A stretch of 64,000 nucleotides of DNA, taken from NCBI GenBank assembly GCA_963812505.1, contig CAWEVM010000003.1:62001-126000 (forward strand). The letters run 5' to 3'. Of the stretch, positions 8,128-16,038 are shown in pieces; position 1 is the first letter of the stretch; the number at the start of each line of letters is the position of its first letter. Under the pieces are notes generated by a model. The model was not told the origin of the DNA and did not search any database. It worked only from the letters and a program-made list of their open reading frames with translations. Position numbers and translations under genes: made by a program. This DNA comes from JAMXLO01 sp963812505. Its GTDB lineage: Bacteria; Pseudomonadota; Alphaproteobacteria; Acetobacterales; Acetobacteraceae.

Positions 8128-10015
8128 TCAAGACGCATTCTCCATTCGCACACCTGGATGAAAATGTGCGTACACGCGCCGTGCGGTTTCGTGGCTGATC
8201 CCCGGCGCGGCCTCCAGATCCGCAAGCCCCGCCATCTTCACGCCCCGCGCCGAACCGAAGTGGTTGAGCAGCGCTCGCTTGCGCGCGGCGCCGATGCCGG
8301 TGATTTCATCGAGCTCGCTCTGCCGAATGTTCTTCGAGCGTCCCGCGCGATGCGTGCTGATCGCGAAGCGATGCGCCTCGTCGCGCAGCCGTTGCAGGAA
8401 GTACAGCACGGGATCACGCGGTGGCAGTTGGAATGGCGCCATGCCGTCGGTGTGGAACCACTCGCGTCCCGCATCGCGATCCGGACCCTTGGCGATTGCC
8501 ACCAGTTTCACGTCCTGCACGCCGAGATCGTTCAGCACTTCACGCGCCGCCGATAGCTGGCCGGCGCCGCCGTCAATCAAGCACAACGTCCGGCCATTCG
8601 GTCGGCGACGCTCCCTCCTCCTGCTCCTTGAGCGCACGAGTGAACCGGCGCTGCAGCACCTCACGCATCATCGCGAAATCATCGCCCGGCGTTATCGGGC
8701 CGCGGATGGCGAACTTGCGATACGCCGCCTTACGAAAACCTTCCGGCCCACCGACGATCATCACACCGTAGGGATTGGTGCCCATGATGTGCGAGTTGTC
8801 GTAGACCTCGATCCGCTCCGGCGATGACGGCAGTCCGAACAATTGCGCGACACCGTCGAGCAGCTTCGCCTGGCCGGCGCTCTCCGCCAGCTTCCGCTCC
8901 ATTGCCTCGCGCGCGTTGACCTCGGCGTGCTGTACCACCGCGCGCTTCTCGCCACGCTGCGGAACGTGGATCTCCACCCTGCGATCCGCCTTCAGGCTCA
9001 GAGCTTCGGCGACCAGGTCCTGCTCGGGCAGCGCATGATTGACCAGAACGCACGGCGGCGGCGGCTTGTCGTCATAGAACTGCGCGATGAACGCAGCGAG
9101 CACCTGATTGGCCTCCTCGGCCTTGGCATGGGTCGGAAAGAACGCCCGATTGCCGTTGTTGCGGCCGCCGCGGACGAAGAACACCTGCACGCAGGTCTGG
9201 CCGGCGGTCTGCCAGGCGGCGATTACATCGGCATCAGTCAGGCTGGCGGGGTTCACCACGTCGTTGCCCTGCACGAAGGTAAGCGCGCGAATGCGGTCGC
9301 GCACTGCCGCGGCGTGTTCGTATTCCAGCGTGCCGGCGGCCTGCTCCATCTCGGCCGCAAGCTCGCGCTGCACGGTGGCGAGCTTCCCGGCGAGGAACGC
9401 CTTCGCCTGGCCGACCAGCCTGCCGTAACCGGCTTCGTCGATCCGACCCACACAGGGCGCCGAGCACCGGCGGATCTGATACAGCAGGCAAGGCCGTGTG
9501 CGATTGGCGAACACGGTGTCGGCGCAGGACCGCAGCAGGAATACCCGCTGCATCGCCGTAACCGTCTGGTTCACCGCCCAGGCAGAGGCGAACGGCCCCC
9601 AGTAGCTGCCCTTCCGCACGTGCGCCCCACGATGCTTGGCGATCTGTGGGAATCGGTGGTCCTCGGTCAGCATCAGCCACGGGTAGGACTTGTCGTCGCG
9701 CAGCACGATGTTGAAGCGCGGCTTGAGGCGCTTGATGAGGTTCGCCTCGAGCAGCAGCGCCTCGGCCTCGGTGTGGGTGGTGATCACCTCCATTGCGGCG
9801 GTCTCATTCACCATCCGCCGCAGTCGTTCATCCAGCCGGCCGAGCTGGATATAGGCGGCCACGCGCTTCTTCAGGCTGCGCGCCTTGCCGACATAGAGTG
9901 CCTCGCCCTTCGCATCGAGCATGCGATAGACGCCCGGATTGAACGGCATGGTTGCCAGCGCGGCCTCGATGGCCGCGGCGCCGGACCGGACCGAACTGAC
10001 GGGTGGGTCACTCAT
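8128..10015 (-). pseudogene. uvrC: UvrABC excinuclease subunit C, interrupted by a 1-base frameshift
   Basis: UvrC makes the dual incisions in nucleotide excision repair. The first frame (8573-10015) encodes the GIY-YIG domain (PGVYRML, ALYVGKARSLKKRV), the cysteine-rich segment CLLYQIRRCSAPCVG, the UVR motif and the start of the C-terminal RNase-H-like nuclease, ending in PDVVLD and stop. The adjacent frame resumes at IDGGAGQL and continues through the C-terminal HhH region (ITGIGAARKRALL) to 8128. One surplus A in the AA at 8579-8580 accounts for the break; removing it gives a normal 628-residue UvrC. The break is at the catalytic Asp of the IDGG motif. Sequencing error and true inactivation both fit. 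Confidence 0.9.
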
Positions 10016-10272
10016 AGCGTATGATAATTGGCGGGATTGCCGGCGTTAGGCCAGGGGTCTCCGCTCGCTGCCGGATCATCCACCGATCGTGTGGATAAGT
10101 TTGTGGGCGGACTCACTCGCATTCGCGTGAAAGCCTTGAAATCGCTAGGGTCCACAAGGATTGCCAAAAATTTAGGCAGAAGCTAACCCATTGATTTTCA
10201 CGCAGCCTTGCTGGGAATATCGCTACGGAATTAACACATTCCGCTTCCTCACCGGGTTACCGCCGCCGGCCG
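10016..10272. other. Intergenic region with one DnaA-box-like nonamer
   Basis: 257 bp between the starts/ends of uvrC and folB, less GC-rich than its neighbours (for example AAAAATTTAGG near 10169). It presumably holds the uvrC promoter. Bases 10090-10098 read TGTGGATAA, an exact match to the reverse complement of the DnaA box. Only one exact box is seen and no unwinding element is obvious, so an origin is not claimed. Confidence 0.4.
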
Positions 10273-10698
10273 TCAGGGGGTGGACAAATCACTCTGCCGC
10301 CGCTCGATCTCCACTCCCGCCGAAGTTGCATCCATGAAAACGTCGAGCTTTTCCACCCTCACTCGCGCCAGATGGACGCGGCTGTCCTGCAGGCAAATTT
10401 CGGCGATCCGCTCCGCCAGTGTTTCGACCAGCCGGACATGGCCGGAGGAGACGATAGACCGGACGCAGTCGGCGAGTTTCTCGTAATCCACCACGCGGAC
10501 GAGTTCATCCCGCCCAACCGGCTGGCGCGACAAGGGCAGGGCGCCATCGTCCTCCACGCCGAGGTCGACGTTGATCCGCACCCGCTGCGGTGCGGCATGT
10601 TCGTGCGGATGCACGCCAATGCTGGCATTCAGCACCATGTCGCGCAGGAACATATGGCGGAGTGCCCGGGCGGCGCTGGCGATCGGCTGGGTTTCCAT
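10273..10698 (-). CDS. folB: Dihydroneopterin aldolase (folate biosynthesis)
   Basis: 141 residues. FolB splits dihydroneopterin to 6-hydroxymethyl-dihydropterin and glycolaldehyde. Family marks are the N-terminal VLNASIGVHPHE (residues 22-33), the VDYEKLADCVRSIV segment and the C-terminal VRVEKLDVF, whose lysine is the expected catalytic base. A FolM-like reductase gene ends 6 bp upstream of its start, so the two form a pterin/folate pair read leftward towards uvrC. Confidence 0.92.
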   Translation of the reverse strand: METQPIASAARALRHMFLRDMVLNASIGVHPHEHAAPQRVRINVDLGVEDDGALPLSRQPVGRDELVRVVDYEKLADCVRSIVSSGHVRLVETLAERIAEICLQDSRVHLARVRVEKLDVFMDATSAGVEIERRQSDLSTP

Positions 10699-10704
10699 GA
10701 TTGC

Positions 10705-11484
10705 TTACTCCTCGGGCGGAGGGCCGTGGCGTCCGGATTGCCATTGCAGGTGCTGGCCGCCGTCGAGTGCCAGCATCTGGCCCGTCATCGCGGGCAGGGC
10801 AAGGATGGCGAGCACGGCCCGGGCGATCTCCTCTGGGCTGGTGCCGCGATGCAGCGGCACCGAGGCAGACTGCCGCACGAACTGCTCGTGCGTCTGTCGG
10901 GTATTTGCCAGCGCTGGGCCGGGGCCGATGCCGTTCACCCGTATGCGCGGGGCGAGCGCCAGCGCCATCGACTGGGTGAGCGCCCACAAGCCGGCCTTCG
11001 CCACAGTATAGGAGACGAAATGCGGCGTGATGGACCAAACCCGCTGGTCCAGCATGTTGATCACCACGCCTTCGGCGTCCGGCGGTAGCGCGCGCGCGAA
11101 ATGCTGGGTCAGCACAAAGGGCGCGCGCAGGCCGGGCTCGATATGCGCATCCCACGAGGCGCGCGTAGCGTCGTGCCATTCGTCGCGCTCGAACGGGCTG
11201 GCATTGTTCACCAGCACACCGATCGGGCCGAGCACCGCGAGTGCCTCGGGCATCAGCGCCCGCGTCTGCTCCTCCTGCATCAGGTCAGCCGGTAGCAGCA
11301 CGGCACGGCGCCCGAGGCGGCGAATGTCCTCGCACGTCACGGCACCGGCCTCACGGCTGACATTGCAGTGCACTGCGACGTCGAACCCGGCCTCTGCCAA
11401 TGCGATTGCAATCGTCCGGCCAATGCGCTGGGCACCGCCGGTGACAAGCGCCGAGCGGGGAATGGTTCGGGAGATGGCGGACAT
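10705..11484 (-). CDS. FolM-like short-chain dehydrogenase (pteridine/dihydrofolate reductase type)
   Basis: 259 residues from ATG 11484. Classical SDR features: NADPH-binding TGGAQRIG at residues 15-22, NNAS near residue 93 and the catalytic YTVAK. The phrase INMLDQRVWSITPHFVSYT is close to that of FolM-type dihydromonapterin/dihydrofolate reductases. Position directly upstream of folB supports a pterin substrate. A longer frame to 11643 adds unrelated residues and is rejected. General SDR assignment is certain; FolM specificity is inferred. Confidence 0.85.
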   Translation of the reverse strand: MSAISRTIPRSALVTGGAQRIGRTIAIALAEAGFDVAVHCNVSREAGAVTCEDIRRLGRRAVLLPADLMQEEQTRALMPEALAVLGPIGVLVNNASPFERDEWHDATRASWDAHIEPGLRAPFVLTQHFARALPPDAEGVVINMLDQRVWSITPHFVSYTVAKAGLWALTQSMALALAPRIRVNGIGPGPALANTRQTHEQFVRQSASVPLHRGTSPEEIARAVLAILALPAMTGQMLALDGGQHLQWQSGRHGPPPEE

Positions 11485-11627
11485 TGGTGCTGCCACAGTG
11501 ATCCTGCGTGGTCGGCCAATCAAGCGGTCGTCATTGAGATAGACATCTAGACAAATATGATCATTCTCCGTCTTCCATTCTTGCCCCTCGACGCCCCAGA
11601 TTCGCGTGTCGGATGAGGAGGATGGAA

Positions 11628-12849
11628 ATGGCTGCATCTGCAACGATTGGCGCCATGCTGCGCCGTGCTCAGGATGACCGCCGGCGCACTCTTGCCGTGG
11701 CCTGTGGAGTACACGCGCTGCACGACGGCTTCACCGATCTCATCTATGTATTGCTGCCGGTTTGGCAGGCCGAGTTCCGGCTGAGCTTCGCGGCTCTGGG
11801 CGTCCTGCGAATGCTGTTTGCCGGCGCCATGGCGGGATTGCAGGTGCCGGCGTCCTGGCTGGCGGTCCGCTGGGGCGGCCCGCTGGTGCTGGCAATCGGC
11901 ACCGCGCTGGCCGGCGGCGCCTATATCACGATCGGCCTTACCGGCGCTGGGTTCTTTCTGCTGGTCGTCGTGCTGCTGATCGGCGGTGCGGGCGCCGCGA
12001 CGCAGCATCCGATCGGCTCGTCGCTGGTTGCGACGGCCTACGAGGCGCAAGGATCCCGCGGCCCCCTCGGCACCTACAATTTCGCCGGCGATCTGGGAAA
12101 GATGGCAATACCGGCCGCGACCGCATGGCTCATGGCGATTATCGCGTGGCGCAGTGCGGTTGGCATCGTCGGCGCGATGGGCTTGGCGGCTGCCGCGGCG
12201 ATCCTGATCCTGCTGCCACGGAATGCCCAGACCTCGTTGGGGTCTGCTGGCAAGGCGGATGCCGGCAACGACGTTACGGCGATGACGCCGCGCCAACGCG
12301 GAGCGTTTCCTCTGCTGCTGGCGATCGGCGTGCTGGACAGCGGCACACGTATGGGCTTCCTCGCCTTCCTGCCCTTCGTGCTGCGCGCAAAGGACGCGAC
12401 GACGCCGACGATCGGCCTGGCCCTCACCCTGATCTTCGCAGGTGGCGCAATTGGAAAGCTGGCCTGCGGCTGGCTGGGTGCGCGACTGGGCGTTCTGCGC
12501 ACCGTGCTGCTGACGGAACTGGCGACCGCTCTCGGCATCGTCGCCATCGGGCCGCTGCCGTTGCTTGGCGCACTCGCCTGCCTGCCGTTGATCGGTGTTG
12601 CGCTGAACGGCACGTCGTCAGTGCTTTACGGCACGGTCCCCGAACTGGTGTCGCCTGAGAGGCGCGAACACGCGTTCGGGCTGTTCTATACCGGCACGAT
12701 CGGTGGCGGTGCCGTTGCTCCCGTGTCTGTACGGCTTCGCCGGCGATGCGTTCGGCCCCACGCACGCGATCTTCGTCGTCGCCGTGGTATGTCTGCTGAC
12801 CTTGCCGCTGGCCTGGGCGCTGCGCCCTTCGCTGCAACAGCGGCCCTGA
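11628..12849 (+). pseudogene. MFS transporter (fosmidomycin-resistance-like), frameshifted near its 3' end
   Basis: The start at ATG 11628 follows a GAGGAG ribosome site by 7 nt. The first about 366 residues form a continuous polytopic membrane protein (VHALHDGFTDLIYVLLPVW opening, then MFS-like repeats) resembling Fsr-type transporters. After GGGAVAP near 12722 the frame turns to arginine-rich nonsense. In the next frame, CTG at 12727 begins LYGFAGDAFGPTHAIFVVAV and continues to TGA at 12847-12849. One extra base around 12723-12727 explains this; the repaired protein has 406 residues. The gene ends 12 bp before the hydrolase gene, probably one transcript. Confidence 0.85.
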
Positions 12850-12861
12850 TGGGAGATGGTG

Positions 12862-13701
12862 ATGCGGCGGTTCCTGCTTGCGCTTCTACTGACGATTCCG
12901 CTGCGTGCCGCCATGGCAGAGGCGTTATGGCAGACGCTGCCGCCAACGCCGCCACCCGTTCCCGGCGAGCACACCGAACACGCCAAGGTCAACGGCATCA
13001 GCCTGTACTATGCGACAATCGGCCAAGGTCCGCCGGTCGTGCTGCTGCATGGCGGTCTCGCCAACTCGGACTACTGGGGCAATCAGGTGCGCGCCCTCGA
13101 GCCGCACCACATGGTGATCGTGGTGGACAGCCGAGGTCACGGTCGCAGCACGCGCGACGCGCGCCCTTACGGCTATGACCTGATGGCCGATGATGTGGTG
13201 GCGCTGCTCGACACGCTGAATATCGCCAAGGCCGATGTCGTCGGGTGGAGCGATGGCGCGATCCTTGGCCTCGACCTCGCCATTCGCCATCCGGATCGCG
13301 TCGGCAAGGTCTTCGCGTTCGCGGCCAATACCGTGACGTCCGGCGTGCAGGAAGGCGTCGAGAAAAACCCCACCTTTGCGCGTTTCATCGAGCGCGGCAG
13401 GCAGGAATACGCGCGGCTGTCGGTGACGCCGAAAGACTACGATGCGTTCGTCGCGCAGATCAGCAAGATGTGGGAGACCGAGCCGAACTGGACCGATGCG
13501 CAACTCAAGTCGATCCGATTGCCGGTATGGGTGGTGGATGGCGACCACGACGAGGCGATCAAGCGCGCGCACACCGAGTATATTGCCGCGACCATTCCAG
13601 GGGCTGGGCTGCTGATCCTCCCGAACACCAGTCATTTCGCCTTCCTGCAGAACCCCGCGCTGTTCAATGCAGCGCTGCTGAACTTTCTCGGCGATCGCTA
13701 A
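12862..13701 (+). CDS. Secreted alpha/beta hydrolase
   Basis: 279 residues from ATG 12862, preceded by GGGAG six bases upstream (ATG 12856 is too close to that site). A signal peptide (RRFLLALLLTIPLRAAMA) precedes a complete alpha/beta-hydrolase fold: oxyanion segment LLHGGLANS, nucleophile elbow GWSDGA, acid in VVDGDHDE and catalytic histidine in NTSHFAF. The lack of a distinctive lid leaves the substrate open. It follows the MFS gene closely, suggesting a linked export/degradation role, but that is inference. Confidence 0.88.
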   Translation: MRRFLLALLLTIPLRAAMAEALWQTLPPTPPPVPGEHTEHAKVNGISLYYATIGQGPPVVLLHGGLANSDYWGNQVRALEPHHMVIVVDSRGHGRSTRDARPYGYDLMADDVVALLDTLNIAKADVVGWSDGAILGLDLAIRHPDRVGKVFAFAANTVTSGVQEGVEKNPTFARFIERGRQEYARLSVTPKDYDAFVAQISKMWETEPNWTDAQLKSIRLPVWVVDGDHDEAIKRAHTEYIAATIPGAGLLILPNTSHFAFLQNPALFNAALLNFLGDR

Positions 13702-13968
13702 GCTGATGAGATCCCGTCTCTGATCCGGAACGGATTCGATCAGCCGAGAACCGCTCTGGGTGGGAAGCGGACCGGCGGCTTCGGATGCGCAATGCTTAAT
13801 GGCCGACACTGACACTCATCGGGGCGACCCTCGTCGAGCGACCCTGGTCTGGATAACTCATAGGCTGCGCCGCTTCGCCAATGTGCGATAATGGCGTGCA
13901 CTGACGTGCCCGTCGCCGTTGGTTGGTTGAACGGGCGCGAAAGCTACCGTGGGAGGAATTGACGCCAG

Positions 13969-14718
13969 ATGAACGCCATCAAGGACTCCATCAAGTCAGG
14001 TAGGACCGTCGTCGGGACGGCCGGGGCACCGAACGTCGACGTGTCGATCCTGGCCGACGCCGGGTACGACTTCCTGCTGTTCGACACGCAGCACTCCCCT
14101 TGGGAGATCAAGCAACTGCAACCGTCGATCCAGGCGATGCGCGGCAAGCAGGCGGCGCCGGTCGTGCGTGTCGCCGCCAACGAGGCGTATCAGATCTGCT
14201 TCGCGCTTGACGCCGGGGCACGGGGCATCATTGCGCCGATGATCAACATCCGCGCGGAGGCAGAGGCAATGGTGCGCGCCTGCCGCTATTTTCCCCTCGG
14301 CAGCCGCAGCAACGCCGGCGTGCGCGGCGAGTGGGGCGAGTTCAAGAATTACCGCGATTACATGGATGCCGTGAACAATGAGCTTCTCATCGTGCCGATG
14401 ATCGAGACCAACCAGTCGCTGGAGAATCTCGATGCCATCGCCTCGGTCCCGGGCGTCGACGTTCTGCTGATCGGCCCGTCCGATCTTTCGATCGAGCTGG
14501 GGGTGCCGCTCGACTACCAGTGCGACATCTATCAGCGAGCGCTCGATAAGATCGCGGCGACGGCCGCGAAACACGGCGTTGTCGCCGGGATGTATTTCAT
14601 CCCGCCCGGAATGGACCCGAACTTTTTCGTCCAGAAGGGGTTCAAGTTCTTCACCATGCCGTGGGGCCCCTCGGCGACGGCCGGGATCCAGAACGCCCTG
14701 GCCGGGATCGAGCGCTAG
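13969..14718 (+). CDS. HpcH/HpaI-family aldolase
   Basis: 249 residues. The family carries out metal-dependent aldol cleavage of 2-keto-3-deoxy acids or related substrates. Visible features are DTQHSPWEIKQL (residues 39-50) with the catalytic His, the metal ligand Glu in IVPMIET, and the second ligand Asp in IGPSDLSIELG. A GGGAGGA ribosome site lies 11-12 nt upstream of the ATG. The 267 bp upstream contain no recognised gene. Isolated transcription unit; substrate unknown. Confidence 0.87.
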   Translation: MNAIKDSIKSGRTVVGTAGAPNVDVSILADAGYDFLLFDTQHSPWEIKQLQPSIQAMRGKQAAPVVRVAANEAYQICFALDAGARGIIAPMINIRAEAEAMVRACRYFPLGSRSNAGVRGEWGEFKNYRDYMDAVNNELLIVPMIETNQSLENLDAIASVPGVDVLLIGPSDLSIELGVPLDYQCDIYQRALDKIAATAAKHGVVAGMYFIPPGMDPNFFVQKGFKFFTMPWGPSATAGIQNALAGIER

Positions 14719-15028
14719 AGCGTGATCGCTCTGGGCGGAACGTCGACAGAGCGTGAATCATGCGATCAAATATGACGTCAGAACACTTTCGCCCTGCGCA
14801 GTCGGGGTAAAAGTGCTCTAACGACGTCGAAGCGGGCGGTCTGGCAAATAGCCGAACCGCCCAGCACGCGCCGCTGGATCAGTTGTTCCGCCACGCCGGT
14901 ATCCACGACGAACCCAGATAGAGCACACTGGCTGCTGTCGACTGGATGTAACCGCAGCCCGAACGTTCGACAGGAGCGCTGAGCCGGCTGACAGGCAGCT
15001 CGGCGAACAACCGCTTTCCGGACAAGTC
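14719..15028. terminator. Intergenic region with a terminator-like imperfect hairpin (14780-14819)
   Basis: 310 bp between the aldolase and the racemase-fold gene. A small 6-bp hairpin overlaps the aldolase stop (arms 14717-14722 and 14727-14732). A longer imperfect stem runs 14780-14819, pairing AGAACACTTT with AAAAGTGCTCT around a GC-rich centre. There is no T-run, so Rho-independent termination is only possible. Frames on the minus strand here look like shadows. Confidence 0.4.
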
Positions 15029-15817
15029 ATGACACAGAGAGACAACTGGGGCTGGCAAGCCCGTATCGGCATGTTCATCGTGGGCAGTGAAGTCGTGCCC
15101 GAGGCCGAGTGGTGGGCGATGGTCCCGCTGAATGTGTCGGTGCATGCTGCGCGAGTAACCGCTCGGGCGCCCTGGGCGCGCTGGCGCGACGACCGCAGCG
15201 GGGTGGAGTTGGAAGATGACCTGCTGCGCGGCTGCCGGCAGTTCGCACCGATGTGCCTGTCGGCGGTCGTGGTTGGCCACAGCTCCAGCAGCCTCCTGGG
15301 TGGCCCACAGTGGGACGAAGCGGTCGTGGAAACGCTGTCGCGGGAACTCGGCGGAGGGGTGGCGGTGACCACCAACGGGCTGGACTGTGCGGCGGCGCTG
15401 CATGCGAGCGGCGTAAATCGTCCATTCCTGGTATTTCCGCCCTGGTTCGACGATAGCCTGGTGGCGGAGGGTGTTCGGGACTGGTGCGCACGCGGGACCC
15501 AGCCGGCGGGGCATCTGCGTTATGATCCCGGCCGACAATGGCGCGACGTGCCACCTGGCGAGCTGTATCGGCAGGGCATGGGCATCGAGCAAGCGATCGA
15601 ACCGCTGTACCAGCAGGTGCGAGTGGCCTGCGCACAGGAGGCGGATGGCGTCCTGATCGCCGGCACGGGCTTTCGCTGCGTGGGTATTCTCGATGCGCTG
15701 GAACGCGACCTGCAACGTCCCGTCGTCTCGGCGAACCAAGCGAGCCTGTGGCATTGCCTCCGCTTATCCGGCGTACGCACGCCGGTCGACGGTTACGGAA
15801 ACCTGCTCCGTCTCTGA
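15029..15817 (+). CDS. Arylmalonate decarboxylase / maleate isomerase-like protein
   Basis: 262 residues. The opening RIGMFIVGSEVVPEAEWWAM is typical of the Asp/Glu racemase superfamily branch with maleate cis-trans isomerases and arylmalonate decarboxylases. Two-cysteine racemases need a Cys in each half. Here the N-terminal position reads GHSSSS (residues 83-88), without Cys, while the C-terminal half keeps GTGFRC (Cys217). One Cys is the arrangement of arylmalonate decarboxylase rather than maleate isomerase. Natural substrate unknown. Confidence 0.8.
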   Translation: MTQRDNWGWQARIGMFIVGSEVVPEAEWWAMVPLNVSVHAARVTARAPWARWRDDRSGVELEDDLLRGCRQFAPMCLSAVVVGHSSSSLLGGPQWDEAVVETLSRELGGGVAVTTNGLDCAAALHASGVNRPFLVFPPWFDDSLVAEGVRDWCARGTQPAGHLRYDPGRQWRDVPPGELYRQGMGIEQAIEPLYQQVRVACAQEADGVLIAGTGFRCVGILDALERDLQRPVVSANQASLWHCLRLSGVRTPVDGYGNLLRL

Positions 15818-16038
15818 TCGGAATATGATGGATCCGGACTTGCTTCCGGGAAGTACCAGCCCCGGTTGATGATCCGGTGGATGCAAGCTCCGCAGTTCAA
15901 TCTGATTGAATGTCGGCTTCAGCGACACGTTGATCGGATCGCGAGCGCCCGACGTGGGTCGATAGCGGCTGTCTGCTTTGTAGACAGGTGCTGAGCCACT
16001 CTTGACCACGGCCGGCGAATCGCCGGTACCCTTACCGC

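Noticed and set aside
10016..10272. Replication origin
   Set aside because: Only one DnaA box and no repeat cluster or AT-rich unwinding element.
14879..15754. 291-residue minus-strand frame
   Set aside because: Antisense to the arylmalonate-decarboxylase-like gene, with no motif.
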